A stretch of DNA of 64,000 nt, from positions 310,001 through 374,000 of the forward strand of contig NW_004457737.1 of assembly GCF_000203815.1 (NCBI RefSeq). The letters run 5' to 3'. The translations under genes and the position numbers were made by a program. The stretch is from Cavenderia fasciculata. Taxonomy: Eukaryota > Evosea > Eumycetozoa > Acytosteliales > Cavenderiaceae. Positions 11,372-21,008 of this stretch are shown one piece after another. The notes under the pieces are model-generated. The model ran no database searches, was not told the DNA's origin, and was given only the letters and a program-made list of their open reading frames with translations. Every line of letters begins with the position of its first letter. Positions within the stretch are counted from its first letter, which is position 1.

Positions 11372-12424
11372 ATGGATATGGTAAAAATGGTATTAGAAAA
11401 AAGTTTAGGGAGAAATAGTGGTGGTGGTGGTCCCAACATATCATCTCCTTTTGATGTTGTCACTTCATCATTGGTTCCTCCTAATTTGTCTTCCCTCATT
11501 GACAATCTTCCCCTTCCTCCTCCTCAACAAATCCAACCTCAACAAATCCAACACCCACATAATTACAAGACAATTAGACATCAACCATCAATTTTACATG
11601 ACAAAGGTTTAATTGGTGACACTTCATCGATAATGGTATTTAATGAAGTGTCTGATGTGATTACAGTCTATATTACACCCGATCAAAATACACTGTTTCG
11701 TAAAAAGATTGGTGGCGAGGTTGGTATTTCTACCAATGGCGTCAAACTCGGTGCACAGGTAGAGTTTGATAAAAACAATCATGATATAGATCAAATACAA
11801 AAGATACTCATATTGCCTGGTGAAAGCGGTACCTTTCACATTAGCAAGAATACCTTTGCCTACGTACAAGTATTTGTCTATGACAGGAACCACAACGGCG
11901 ATATCGATGTCCTCACAAGACAACTGAAACATGGTGACATTTTCTCTATACTAAACAAACACATAGATGCTGTCAAATCAAAACCATACAAGGTTTATAA
12001 TCAAGATTTTGAGGAAATTGCTACCATCATTCCTCAACCAATTCATTATTTTAGTTATAATCATCCAAATCAAAATCAAAATAACCAAAATAATAATTAT
12101 CATCAAAATAATCATAATAATAATCATAATAATCAAAATAATAATAATAATAATAATAATAGTCATGTTAATACTCACAATAATAATAATAATAATAATC
12201 AAAATGATCATAATAGTCTCAAAACATTATTTAAAAAAGATAGTCAATTTAATGATAGACATCATCAAAATCAAAAAGATAATCATCATGAAGAACAAGT
12301 CCAACAACAACAACAACAACAACAACATCATCATAATCAACATGCCAATTTTGGTACTCACAAACATCGCTCAAATACTGACGGTAGTTATGATGGCTCC
12401 AATCATCCTAAACACCACTTATAA
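11372..12424 (+). CDS. Family A protein 1, long form with Asn/His-rich tail
   Basis: Single exon, 350 residues. First and longest member of the tandem family. An N-terminal Pro/Gln-rich extension (about 1-80) precedes the family core (about 85-225): SDVITVYITPDQNTLF, then ILILPGESGTFHISKN, AYVQVFVYDRN, then a Leu-T-R-x-L strand and KHIDAVKSKPYKVYNQDFEEI. A Gly-rich insert (KIGGEVGISTNGVKLG) takes the place of the DGT turn of other members. The last 120 residues are Asn/Gln/His-rich low complexity. There is no signal peptide or membrane segment, so a cytosolic protein is likely. I do not recognise the family; alternating hydrophobic strands suggest a beta sandwich. Confidence 0.7.
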   Translation: MDMVKMVLEKSLGRNSGGGGPNISSPFDVVTSSLVPPNLSSLIDNLPLPPPQQIQPQQIQHPHNYKTIRHQPSILHDKGLIGDTSSIMVFNEVSDVITVYITPDQNTLFRKKIGGEVGISTNGVKLGAQVEFDKNNHDIDQIQKILILPGESGTFHISKNTFAYVQVFVYDRNHNGDIDVLTRQLKHGDIFSILNKHIDAVKSKPYKVYNQDFEEIATIIPQPIHYFSYNHPNQNQNNQNNNYHQNNHNNNHNNQNNNNNNNNSHVNTHNNNNNNNQNDHNSLKTLFKKDSQFNDRHHQNQKDNHHEEQVQQQQQQQQHHHNQHANFGTHKHRSNTDGSYDGSNHPKHHL

Positions 12425-12617
12425 TTAATTTATTACAAATACAACCCAACTTTCTTTTTTATTGAAATTATGCTATTACTTTACGATTAATTATTATTGA
12501 TTATTAATCATTAATTATTAATGATTAAATATTAATTATTATTATTATTATTTATATTTATACATGTAGATAGAAGAGGATTGATTGATTGATAGGATGG
12601 GAGTAATGAATTTTTTT

Positions 12618-13106
12618 TTAAAAAGTAAAAGTTGGACCATCTTCAATTGGAAATACACCAACAACCTTGTCGGTAAGATCTTCCACTTGTTGTCTTGCAA
12701 AGTTTTGACAATCATTGACGATAAAAGTGTAGTCATCGTTTCCTGGAAGGTCCTTGAAATAAGAATCCCATGAACGTGGACAACATGGTGATCCATAGTC
12801 AGAGGTACGGACCTTTTTACCAACCTTTCCCCAAGTTTGTTTGCAGGCAGCTTCCATTGAATTTTCAATCTTGCAAGCTACAGTGTCATCGGTATTCTTT
12901 TGAATGCAGGCGTACTGTCCATTGCTGAGACTCAAAATGATTGACCAATGATTCCAGCTCCACCAACCCTCCAGTGCACGTAATCCAACCCATACATTTG
13001 TAATCATGATTCCAGTGTTTTGATCTTTGGTTGAGATGTTTTGTCTAACTCTTGGTGATCCATCTTTGTCTGAACCCATCGATGCTAATATTATTGATGC
13101 AATCAT
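12618..13106 (-). CDS. Small protein with LRAT/NlpC-like His and Cys motifs
   Basis: Single exon, 162 residues; the start could instead be the Met at codon 10 (13079), which begins MGSDKDGSP. The upstream ATG has A at -3, so I prefer it slightly. Two motifs stand out: NHWSIIL near residue 53 and NDCQNFARQQ near 137. A histidine early and an N-C-x-x-F-A motif late is the arrangement of permuted papain-like folds (LRAT, NlpC/P60, PPPDE types). If so, these are the catalytic pair, but activity is inference. The protein is rich in Trp and Cys. It lies between the two U1 copies, opposite in strand to family A. Confidence 0.6.
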   Translation of the reverse strand: MIASIILASMGSDKDGSPRVRQNISTKDQNTGIMITNVWVGLRALEGWWSWNHWSIILSLSNGQYACIQKNTDDTVACKIENSMEAACKQTWGKVGKKVRTSDYGSPCCPRSWDSYFKDLPGNDDYTFIVNDCQNFARQQVEDLTDKVVGVFPIEDGPTFTF

Positions 13107-13477
13107 TGTTAATAATAATAATAATAATAAAAATATTTAAATATAATATATTGTTTAATTTTATGATTGTTGTAAATATTATATTGTTGATAATACTATC
13201 ATAACAACAAGGAAGTGCATAGGAATATTTATACTTTTTTTTTTTAAACAATAAATATTATTATTATTAATTAACCAAGTCTAGCTATTTAGTTTTATTT
13301 TATAACCCATTTTAGATTAAAATATTGACTTCTAGATAGATAGATAGATGATGGGGGTTACGATATGATGGATTAACGAGTTTGACTGCTAACAGTTTAA
13401 CTAGTTTACCACTAACTCAAAAATAGAGAAATATATTTATATTTTAATTTATGTCATTGAATTAATTTAGAGTTTGT

Positions 13478-13644
13478 TGGGGAATCTGCGAACTAGCGCA
13501 ATGAAACCCCACTACCAGAAATTAGCTAATTCCCTCCCCTTACGGGTAAGGGATTTAAAGTGTCTCTAGCAGTGCAAAAAGAGACAGATACTTTAGTTTC
13601 TAGTCACCTATTTGATCGTGACTAGAAAATCAGCAGGTAAGTAT
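13478..13644 (-). ncRNA. U1 spliceosomal snRNA, copy 2
   Basis: Same structure as copy 1: 5' AUACUUACCUGC, four stem-loops with U1-70K-like and U1A-like loops, an Sm-like site and a terminal GGGG/CCCC hairpin. The only difference seen in the RNA is G to A in the internal loop of stem-loop IV (GAAACCCC on the plus strand instead of GAGACCCC). All conserved elements are intact, so both copies are probably functional. Confidence 0.93.
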
Positions 13645-13714
13645 GAATTGTAATAGTCTCGTATTGAAACTATTTATACTTTGCTGTCTCTATTCAATTG
13701 TATATCCCATTGAT
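13645..13714 (-). promoter_or_regulatory. Predicted U1 promoter, copy 2
   Basis: TATAAATAG lies at 13670-13678 and ATCAATGGGA at 13705-13714, at the same distances from the RNA start as in copy 1. Retention of both boxes supports function. Confidence 0.5.
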
Positions 13715-13799
13715 ATATTGATGGAAATTCATAAATAAATAACTATACTATTTAAAATATTTCCAAAGACAACAACAATGGATTTTAAAAAATTCATAA

Positions 13800-14696
13800 A
13801 TGGAAGGAAGGAAAATAAATAAAGGTCAATAATATAGGTGATATCTAAAAGCGAGCGTTAAACACTTGCCAAATCTGTCAAGAAGATAGAATATCCCTCA
13901 TTCAATGACCATTAAATTTTGTCTTTTGACTTTTCAATATTGATGTTATACTTTTGTATTTCTTTGATTTTTTTATAATCAAGCAATATCAGTTGGAGTA
14001 TTACCATCAACCTATATCAGTTGGAGTATTTGATCTATTGTAGTGATCTTTGTATTTCTTTAACGTTGAATGAGATAGATTTCTTTACAAGATCTATGCT
14101 GACTCTTGTATGCATGTATGAGGTAATAACTAGAACTAATTCTTAAAAATAATCATAAATTATAATAATATATGATGTGATTGATGTTGAAGTTCATTCT
14201 TTGCAAAGAGTTTGAGGAATGTTTGTTTGTTTGTCTGTCTAACTCTTCTAGATTGGTGACTATTTGAGATGTGAGCCCAAAGAATTATAAATAATTAAAT
14301 AAAATTAGCCGTTGCTGCTTGGTGGTGATCATTGAAAAAAAAAAAAAACCAAGTTGGTAGTAGTTCTTTTAAAAGGACTATTAAGGAAAACCCTTAACCT
14401 TTTATTATTTATTATATTAATATAATCGCGATCAATTTTTATTAAATCATAACAACACACCCCTCTTTCTTTAGTAATAACACTACTCTCTTCGCTGAAC
14501 TAGATTATTATCACTATTAATTTAAATTTAATTAATAATACAATAATCAAGACAAGACAGAAAGATATTGCAAATAAATAGTATTTAGATGTCATCTTTA
14601 AAAGATCAATCAACAACAACAAACAAACGAATACATATACATATACATATACATATAAAGACACAGCTATAGATAGAACAAAACATCATCATCATC
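13800..14696. other. Intergenic; possible ankyrin-repeat relic on the minus strand
   Basis: Mostly A/T-rich. Near 13985-14035 the 15-base unit ATCAGTTGGAGTATT occurs twice. On the minus strand it translates as NTPTDI, once within DGNTPTDIA, which resembles the ankyrin DGNTPLHIA turn, but stops follow closely. It may be a decayed ankyrin gene or chance. The last 60 bases before 14697 are a repeated ACATAT leader. Confidence 0.3.
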
Positions 14697-15251
14697 ATGA
14701 CTACAGCAATAGAACAATCAATAGAACCAGGACCAATTGAATTCAAAGACTATGTGATCATTGCAAACAAGCTACCTCATCCAATAGTAGCATTTCTAAA
14801 TACAGAGGGACCGCCTCTAGAGTTTGTCGATGGCGGTACTACACTACTGAACCCATCCTCTGATAAACAAGCAATCAAACAATTGGAACAAGGATATCTT
14901 CCACACTCTTCACGTTTCTACGTTGGCAAGGGGAAAGGATACACTCAAATATTTGTACCCACCGGTGAAGGTGCCACCAAAAACTATCTGCTCATTGCAA
15001 ACAGAACAATCGATGCAGGCTACAAATTCACAGTTCTTCAAACACACTTGGACGTAATGCTACAAACAAATGATCGACGTTATGACAAGGATTTTCAACC
15101 AATAGCTCTTTTAAATTATAATACTGGTGGTGGTTCGACGCAGCCCAAAACAACAACAACAACTCCGTTCAACCCACAAGACTATAAAGAAATTCAACAA
15201 GTAATAAGAGAAGAACCAATTGAAGATAGAGAAGTTGATGATATACGATAG
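14697..15251 (+). CDS. Family A protein 2
   Basis: Single exon, 184 residues. Core features: YVIIANKLPHPIVAFLNTEG (first strands), a Gly-Gly-x-T turn in place of DGT, then SRFYVGKGKGYTQIFV, LLIANRTIDAGYKFTVLQ, and HLDVML followed by the Y-D-K-D-F-Q end motif. The tail is short, Thr-rich and then acidic. It is a divergent member, closest in opening motif (NKLPHPI) to the copies at 15707 and 16387. No signal peptide or membrane span. Function unknown. Confidence 0.7.
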   Translation: MTTAIEQSIEPGPIEFKDYVIIANKLPHPIVAFLNTEGPPLEFVDGGTTLLNPSSDKQAIKQLEQGYLPHSSRFYVGKGKGYTQIFVPTGEGATKNYLLIANRTIDAGYKFTVLQTHLDVMLQTNDRRYDKDFQPIALLNYNTGGGSTQPKTTTTTPFNPQDYKEIQQVIREEPIEDREVDDIR

Positions 15252-15500
15252 AAGTAGGTTATTAGTAAATACTATCATCAAAATAAATCAATTTCCTTGT
15301 AAATATATATTTATCCAATTTTTTGTTTTCTTTTATTTATTTTTTTTTGACAAATATCTTTTTTGCAATGAAGCCAATCCATTGTAACGATCATAGTACC
15401 TCAAATGTACAAAGTAGGGATTAATCCTTTAAGATCATTTCAAATGATCCAACCCCTACCCTTGCACGTACACCAGCATCCAGTGGACATCAATTAATAT

Positions 15501-15545
<45 letters not shown>

Positions 15546-15706
15546 GAGTTCCTATTAATTTGAGTAGAACTCAACAAACACAACACATAGAGATCTTTTC
15601 CTTTTTTTTTTTTTGTTATTTTTGATGGATAGTGCCAAGTGATCCCAACTTGGATAATCATTTGAACAGAGAAAAAGAAATATATTTACTTAAATAAAGA
15701 GAGAGA
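15252..15706. other. Intergenic, AAT microsatellite
   Basis: An AAT run near 15500-15545 and a poly-T run near 15602. A purine-rich GA leader precedes 15707. No gene. Confidence 0.6.
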
Positions 15707-16168
15707 ATGGAACCAGAAACATCAATATCAACAACAGGAATAGAAAAAAAATTAATAGTTCAAAACTATTTACCACATCCTATTAAAATCTTTGTCAGTA
15801 CTGAGTGTGTTGGTGAGGAGATTTGGAATGATCTGAAAACTTGTGTTGTAAAGGTGGTAATTGAGGCTTTGCATGACAGCATTGAAATGCTTGCTAAGAA
15901 CAGAGAATGTGATTCCAGCCTCTAATGTTCTTGTAAGCAAGTGTATGTAACCATTGTTGATTGCAACAAATACTTGCAAATAGGCAGGCTCTTTGAGAAT
16001 AAGCATTTCAGCCGATGATGGTTGAGTGTTTGGAACTTTACTTTGGATGTATTGTGAATTTGTTTGAGCTTCATGAGCGTTGGAAACAACACATCTAAAC
16101 GAATTTGTAAAGGCACATGATCACTCACCATTGCACCAGATGCTGATGAACCTTCTCAAGAACAATAA
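15707..16168 (+). pseudogene. Family A pseudogene with an inverted middle segment
   Basis: The first about 33 codons are family A on the plus strand (MEPETSI ... LPHPIKIFVSTE), nearly the same as the copy at 16387. From about 15803 to 16126 the homologous sequence is on the minus strand: EPAYLQVFVAINNGYIHLLT and SVLSKHFNAVMQS are readable there. The plus strand resumes with the family C-terminus (DADEPSQEQ, then TAA ending at 16168). The breakpoints carry GAGTG (15803-15807) and its complement CACTC (16122-16126), next to a TCAGTACTGA palindrome. The inverted part also has a frameshift near the LDV residues. The gene cannot make the family protein. Confidence 0.85.
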
Positions 16169-16386
16169 TACTACTACTACCTACCATATATAATAATAAT
16201 AATAAATAATGTGTAATATACTATACCTCTATTTTGGTATCTCTTTATTTTTGTTTAATTTAATTTTTTTTTTGATGGTTTGATGCGCCATCCCATTTGA
16301 TCTTTAAGGGGCTCCTTTGCACTGCTAGTTACAAAAAATATTATAATAATATATAGAGATATATACAAAAGAGAGAGAGAGAGAGA
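16169..16386. other. Short spacer with GA leader
   Basis: AAT run, poly-T, and a GAGAGA tract ending at the next ATG. No gene. Confidence 0.5.
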
Positions 16387-16875
16387 ATGGAACCAGAAAC
16401 ATCAATCACAACAGGAGGAAATTCTATTCCGAATAAATTGATAGTCAAAAACTATTTACCACATTCTGTACGTCTCTTTGTCTGTACTGAGCGGGTACCA
16501 CTTAAAATCGCTCTCGATGGTACTATTTCCAATGATCAGGATACTACAACAGATTCACAAAACATCGCAAGCAGAGATCCAGATCCAACTATCAAACCAA
16601 GATCAGGAGAGTTCTTGATTGGTACGACCAAAGAGTATGCGCATTTGCAAGCATTTGTTTCATTCAACGGCGGCTACATTCACTTGCTTACGAGAAGATT
16701 AGAGTCTGGAATCACTTTCTCCATTCTTAGCAAGCATTTCAATGCCGTCATGCAGAGTCCTTACCACCTTTACAACAACATATTTCAGATCATTATACCA
16801 AATGTCACACCCTTGCTCACCAACACATTAACACCATATGTTGATGAACCTGATCAAGATCAACAAAAACATTAA
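16387..16875 (+). CDS. Family A protein 3
   Basis: Single exon, 162 residues. The start shares MEPETSI and the GA-rich leader with the adjacent pseudogene. Core: IVKNYLPHSVRLFVCTE, ALDGTIS (the DGT turn), then LIGTTKEYAHLQAFVSFNGG, IHLLTRRLESGITFSILSKH, and YHLYNNIFQIIIPN. No signal peptide or membrane helix. This copy serves as the intact reference for working out the inversion at 15803-16126. Function unknown. Confidence 0.75.
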   Translation: MEPETSITTGGNSIPNKLIVKNYLPHSVRLFVCTERVPLKIALDGTISNDQDTTTDSQNIASRDPDPTIKPRSGEFLIGTTKEYAHLQAFVSFNGGYIHLLTRRLESGITFSILSKHFNAVMQSPYHLYNNIFQIIIPNVTPLLTNTLTPYVDEPDQDQQKH

Positions 16876-17106
16876 TAATAATCATAATTATTAATAATTA
16901 ATAATAATAATAAATCACATCATGTAATATATATGTATTCATTTCAACAACTGTACCACTCCACCTCCACTCCTTATTTCAAGAGTTGCTTGACGATATT
17001 GACTCATATTTTTGAGAACCACCACAACTTGTAGATTAATCGACCATCTACTTTAAATTGCATTTGAGAACCAAAAACTTGTTCTTCTTATCATCGCAAA
17101 GAAAGA

Positions 17107-17448
17107 ATGAGTTATAAAACAGAACAAGTAGTATCTGCAAGCTACGTAACAAGACCAAAGGAAGGTTTCATGCATATCGCCGATCACCATGGTGTAGTTG
17201 TCAAGACCAACCAAGGTAACAATTATCTAATACACAGTGTTCCATCGTCTGGTGTCGTTGTTACCGATGCCAAGTATATGACTGGTAATTGGAGGGTTGA
17301 TCATCCGATCAATGTAAGAGGTGCCAAGACTGTTCATGGTGCACATCCGAGTGCATCGGGAAGATCTCTCAACCCAATGGTAAACTACGTCACAAGTGGT
17401 AGTTGTATCATGTCTGCTAAAAATGCTGAAAACTATCTTTTAAATTAA
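17107..17448 (+). CDS. Small protein, possible LRAT/NlpC-like fold
   Basis: Single exon, 113 residues, not a family A member although it sits inside the array on the same strand. HIADHHGVVVKTNQGNNYLI near residues 22-41 and the late motif SGSCIMSAKNAENYLL resemble the H-x-G-h-h and N-C-x-x-F parts of LRAT-type permuted papain folds. The Asn before Cys is replaced by Ser and the aromatic is missing, so catalysis is doubtful. No signal peptide. The other such protein is at 12618-13106. Confidence 0.55.
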   Translation: MSYKTEQVVSASYVTRPKEGFMHIADHHGVVVKTNQGNNYLIHSVPSSGVVVTDAKYMTGNWRVDHPINVRGAKTVHGAHPSASGRSLNPMVNYVTSGSCIMSAKNAENYLLN

Positions 17449-17855
17449 AACTATAATAATGTAAATAAATAAATAAATGTACAAATACAAATCAAGTATG
17501 AAGGGTGTCTCATAAAGCTTTATCTTCACAAAAAATGGTTCAAAAAAAATCAAAGCCAAAAAAGATCACCACTTTTGATTGCACTCACGATTGATACCTT
17601 TTTCCTTTTGTATATATCAAATATTGTATCAATAACAACAAACAAACAAACAAATTATTTATATTCATATATCAATCTATATTTTAAGTAATAATAGAAA
17701 GAAGAAGAAGAAGAAGAAGAAGAAGAAGAAGAAGAAGAAGAAGAAGAAGAAGAAGAAGAAGAAGAAGAAGAAGAAGAAGAAGAAGAAGAAGAAGAAGAAG
17801 AAGAAGAAGAAGAAGAAAAGAAATCAACAACATAAAGAATTATTTAAGATAAGAG
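17449..17855. other. Intergenic with long AAG repeat
   Basis: AT-rich 3' flank, then an AAG array and a 37-base spacer before the next ATG. No gene seen. Confidence 0.6.
17697..17818. repeat. AAG trinucleotide array, about 40 units
   Basis: An uninterrupted AGA/GAA run of about 120 bases ending about 38 bases before the ATG of family A protein 4, so probably in its promoter or 5' leader. Purine-only strands of this length can form triplex DNA. Confidence 0.95.
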
Positions 17856-18362
17856 ATGATGACACAACCAGAGACATCAATAGTACCAAACCCCAATGAA
17901 AAGACTATTGTGATTGCAAACAATATACCATTGACGATTACAGCATATGTTTCAACCGACGAATATGTCTTGAATATCGATACGATCACCGGTCTCATCA
18001 CAAACAACACCAATGCCAAAAACAAACAGTCTTCTATCATTCAACCGGTACAGACATCGACGCTACACATCAATTCAAAATTTGCCTACATACAAGTGTT
18101 TGCACATGACAATCATTCCGGTGGTATGATTCATTTATTCGATCGTCAACTAGAGTTTGGTCATACACTCAAGATCCTCAACAAACATTTGGCAGCCAAA
18201 AGAGATGTACCACATTACATCTACGATGGTCTATTTCAAAAAATAAGAATGGTCGATCCGTCACAGACCAATGTTCACAATGTCTTTTACCCTCCTCAAC
18301 CCATTACACCAAAATATTATCAAGATCAAAGTGTGGATGCATATCAACTACCACCACAATAA
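17856..18362 (+). CDS. Family A protein 4
   Basis: Single exon, 168 residues, starting MMTQPETSIVPN. Core: IVIANNIPLTITAYVSTDEY, a poorly matched DGT region, LHINSKFAYIQVFAHDN, IHLFDRQLEFGHTLKILNKH and HYIYDGLFQKIRMV. It is closest in the FAYIQVF block to protein 1. The C-terminal 35 residues are Pro/Gln-rich. No signal peptide; function unknown. Its leader carries the 120-base AAG array. Confidence 0.7.
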   Translation: MMTQPETSIVPNPNEKTIVIANNIPLTITAYVSTDEYVLNIDTITGLITNNTNAKNKQSSIIQPVQTSTLHINSKFAYIQVFAHDNHSGGMIHLFDRQLEFGHTLKILNKHLAAKRDVPHYIYDGLFQKIRMVDPSQTNVHNVFYPPQPITPKYYQDQSVDAYQLPPQ

Positions 18363-18727
18363 TAATAATAATAATAATAAATAATTACTAAAACATGTTA
18401 CTAATATCCAATCATATTCCCGGTTGTTGTTGTTGTTGTTGTTGTGATCACACCAGGCAATAATAATAATATAATCAAAGGTCAAAGGTCGGTCAAATAT
18501 CAACACCTCTTGTTCCCAAAAAAATAAGTGTTGATCAATCCCCTCCCTCCCTCTCACTCCAAACCAAATTCATTAGGGTTCACTCAAAAAAACAAAGTAT
18601 AGTTTCATACATATATAAATATTTATATACATTATAAATAGCCTATTTATATTCATAATTCTATTATTCTATTTATTTATTTTTTATTTTTTTTATTTAT
18701 TACAATTATTAAAAAAACAAACCTATC
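18363..18727. other. Intergenic spacer
   Basis: GTT run near 18424 and A/T-rich sequence. No gene. Confidence 0.5.
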
Positions 18728-19207
18728 ATGATGGACGTCATTGTTAATGTTGTTGAGGAACAAACATCGATTACACCAATTCCAATGGGAGATAATGAAA
18801 TTCATAATCAAAGATTTCTAAGATCGATTCGAGTGGCCAATGGAACTGACGATGATGCCATTGTCTATACATCGAGTGAAGGATGTCCATTCAGAGTTGC
18901 TCAAGATGGAACCATAACCCAAAACGTTGATTGTCCAAGTGTAATCAATTTGGCCAGTCAGGCGACATCAGAGTTGCATTTTCTACCAACCACTACTCTG
19001 GTACACATCCAAACATTTATTACCAAAAAGGGACAAGGACGTATATATGTAGGACACAGAGAGGTAACACCAGGTGTCACCTATCGTATTTGTAAGAAAC
19101 ATCTTGACCCTATCCTATCGGCTCCCTACCGTGTCTATGATGAAAACTTTTCAATCATTGCAACCATGCGACCATTTGCACCCACTGCATTTATTAATCA
19201 TCAATAG
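18728..19207 (+). CDS. Family A protein 5
   Basis: Single exon, 159 residues. Start MMDVIVNVVEEQTSITPIP; the SITPIP stretch is shared with proteins 6 and 7. Core: SIRVANGTDDDAIVYTSSEG, RVAQDGTITQ, LHFLPTTTLVHIQTFITKKG, GRIYVGHREVTPGVTYRI, KKHLDPIL and YRVYDENFSII. It is among the clearest examples of the family consensus. No signal peptide. Function unknown. Confidence 0.75.
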   Translation: MMDVIVNVVEEQTSITPIPMGDNEIHNQRFLRSIRVANGTDDDAIVYTSSEGCPFRVAQDGTITQNVDCPSVINLASQATSELHFLPTTTLVHIQTFITKKGQGRIYVGHREVTPGVTYRICKKHLDPILSAPYRVYDENFSIIATMRPFAPTAFINHQ

Positions 19208-19527
19208 TAAATAAATCGCACAGTTACAATTTAATTAAAATATAGATTGTAATCTATCTCAATTGGTAGGTGATCAAAAAATCAAATATAGATAAATATA
19301 GAATCAATCTATATTTATTATTATATTTATTTAGTTTCTTTGTTTTTACTTCGACCCAAATTTCTGGGTGACCCGAGGGGTTTCAAGAACAGTGAGTAAA
19401 TTTTACTTTAAAAATAACTCTCAAAGTGATTCACAAATAAAGTGATTTATAAAGTGAAAACACAAAAGATAGATAAGATAGAAAAGATAGATAGATAAGA
19501 TAAAGATAAAGATATATATATATATAT

Positions 19528-19559
<32 letters not shown>

Positions 19560-19572
19560 ATATATATCAATA
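19208..19572. other. Intergenic, GATA-rich leader
   Basis: It contains a block (near 19350-19460) similar to one near 21215-21310 upstream of protein 8. A GATA-type microsatellite follows up to the next ATG. Confidence 0.5.
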
Positions 19573-20151
19573 ATGGACTATTCAGAACTACCATCAATCA
19601 CACCAATTCCAATTGGAGAAAACGGACAAGCCCTCCGTTCGCTGCAATTGATAAATGAAACTGAATATGTAGTCATTGCATATGCATCTGGCCAAAGATA
19701 CCCATTCTCAGTTGCTCAAGATGGAACTCTAACAAAAGACACTAGTCTCGATCCAAGTAATGTTACATTGGGTCGTCGTGGAACAACAGCAACCGGACAC
19801 TTGTTGCAATTTGAATCAACAGTTGATTTGGTCTACGTAGTATTATTTATATCTTTACAAGATAAGAGACTTATACATTTGACCAACAGATCTTTTGCAC
19901 CTGGAAGCAAGTTTTGTCTTTCCGACAAACATGTTGCCCCAGATGTTCTAAAGGAAAAATGCTATCATGTCTATGATGAGAACTATCAAAAAATAATACC
20001 AACTCCATTAATAGAAATATCATCAACTCAAACAACAACCCCTCCAACAGGACCATCAACAGAACCACCAGCAACAGAGCCACCATCAACACCACCACAG
20101 ACACTCCTGGCTTATATTAATCATAACCCCATCGATGCTCAACAACCATAG
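19573..20151 (+). CDS. Family A protein 6
   Basis: Single exon, 192 residues. Core: SLQLINETEYVVIAYASGQR, SVAQDGTLTKD, LLQFESTVDLVYVVLFISLQ, IHLTNRSFAPGSKFCLSDKH and YHVYDENYQKIIPTP. A Pro/Thr/Glu-rich linker (TGPSTEPPATEPPSTPP) precedes a short end LLAYINH. The leader has a long GATA microsatellite. No signal peptide; function unknown. Confidence 0.75.
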   Translation: MDYSELPSITPIPIGENGQALRSLQLINETEYVVIAYASGQRYPFSVAQDGTLTKDTSLDPSNVTLGRRGTTATGHLLQFESTVDLVYVVLFISLQDKRLIHLTNRSFAPGSKFCLSDKHVAPDVLKEKCYHVYDENYQKIIPTPLIEISSTQTTTPPTGPSTEPPATEPPSTPPQTLLAYINHNPIDAQQP

Positions 20152-20564
<413 letters not shown>

Positions 20565-21008
20565 ATGGACAATAGTGAAACTTCTATAACCCCAATTCCA
20601 ATAGTTGAAGATATCGATCATTGTCAAAACCAACTATCTCAACGATCGGTTCGAGTATCTAATGGGACTGATAACATAGTGATTGTTTTTGCATCTAGAG
20701 AAGGATACACATTCACAATTGCTAAAGATGGAACTCTAACAAAACAAACTGCTCTCACTTCATGTGAACTTACATTGGGTCCTCGTTGCTCATCAGTGAT
20801 ACACTTTGAATCAACTGTTGAATTGGTTTACTTTCAAGTATTCATTTGCAAGAATGGTAAAGGACGTTTTTATTTGGGTAGCAGAGAGATAGAGCCTGGA
20901 TTCACCTATAGAATCTTACAAAAACTAGTTGACAGTGTTGAATCGAGACCCCATCACATCTATGATGAGAACTTTGAAGAAATACACATTCAAAGTTTCT
21001 CCTTCTGA
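20565..21008 (+). CDS. Family A protein 7
   Basis: Single exon, 147 residues, the shortest intact member and nearly just the core. SVRVSNGTDNIVIVFASREG, TIAKDGTLTKQT, IHFESTVELVYFQVFICKNG, GRFYLGSREIEPGFTYRI, LVDSVESRPHHIYDENFEEI. The start follows a poly-A tract. A fragment at 22010-22153 is most similar to this copy. Function unknown. Confidence 0.75.
   Translation: MDNSETSITPIPIVEDIDHCQNQLSQRSVRVSNGTDNIVIVFASREGYTFTIAKDGTLTKQTALTSCELTLGPRCSSVIHFESTVELVYFQVFICKNGKGRFYLGSREIEPGFTYRILQKLVDSVESRPHHIYDENFEEIHIQSFSF

Larger units (their letters stand above)
13442..13799. repeat. Duplicated U1 block, copy 2
   Basis: Direct-orientation partner of 10135-10485, 3.3 kb away. It has the same gene content and spacing, with one substitution inside the RNA and a few in the flanks. 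Confidence 0.9.

Noticed and set aside
11967-12428. Long open frame rich in Ile/Asn overlapping family A protein 1
   Set aside because: It is the shifted-frame translation of the AAT/CAA repeats that encode the Asn/His-rich tail; no independent protein features.
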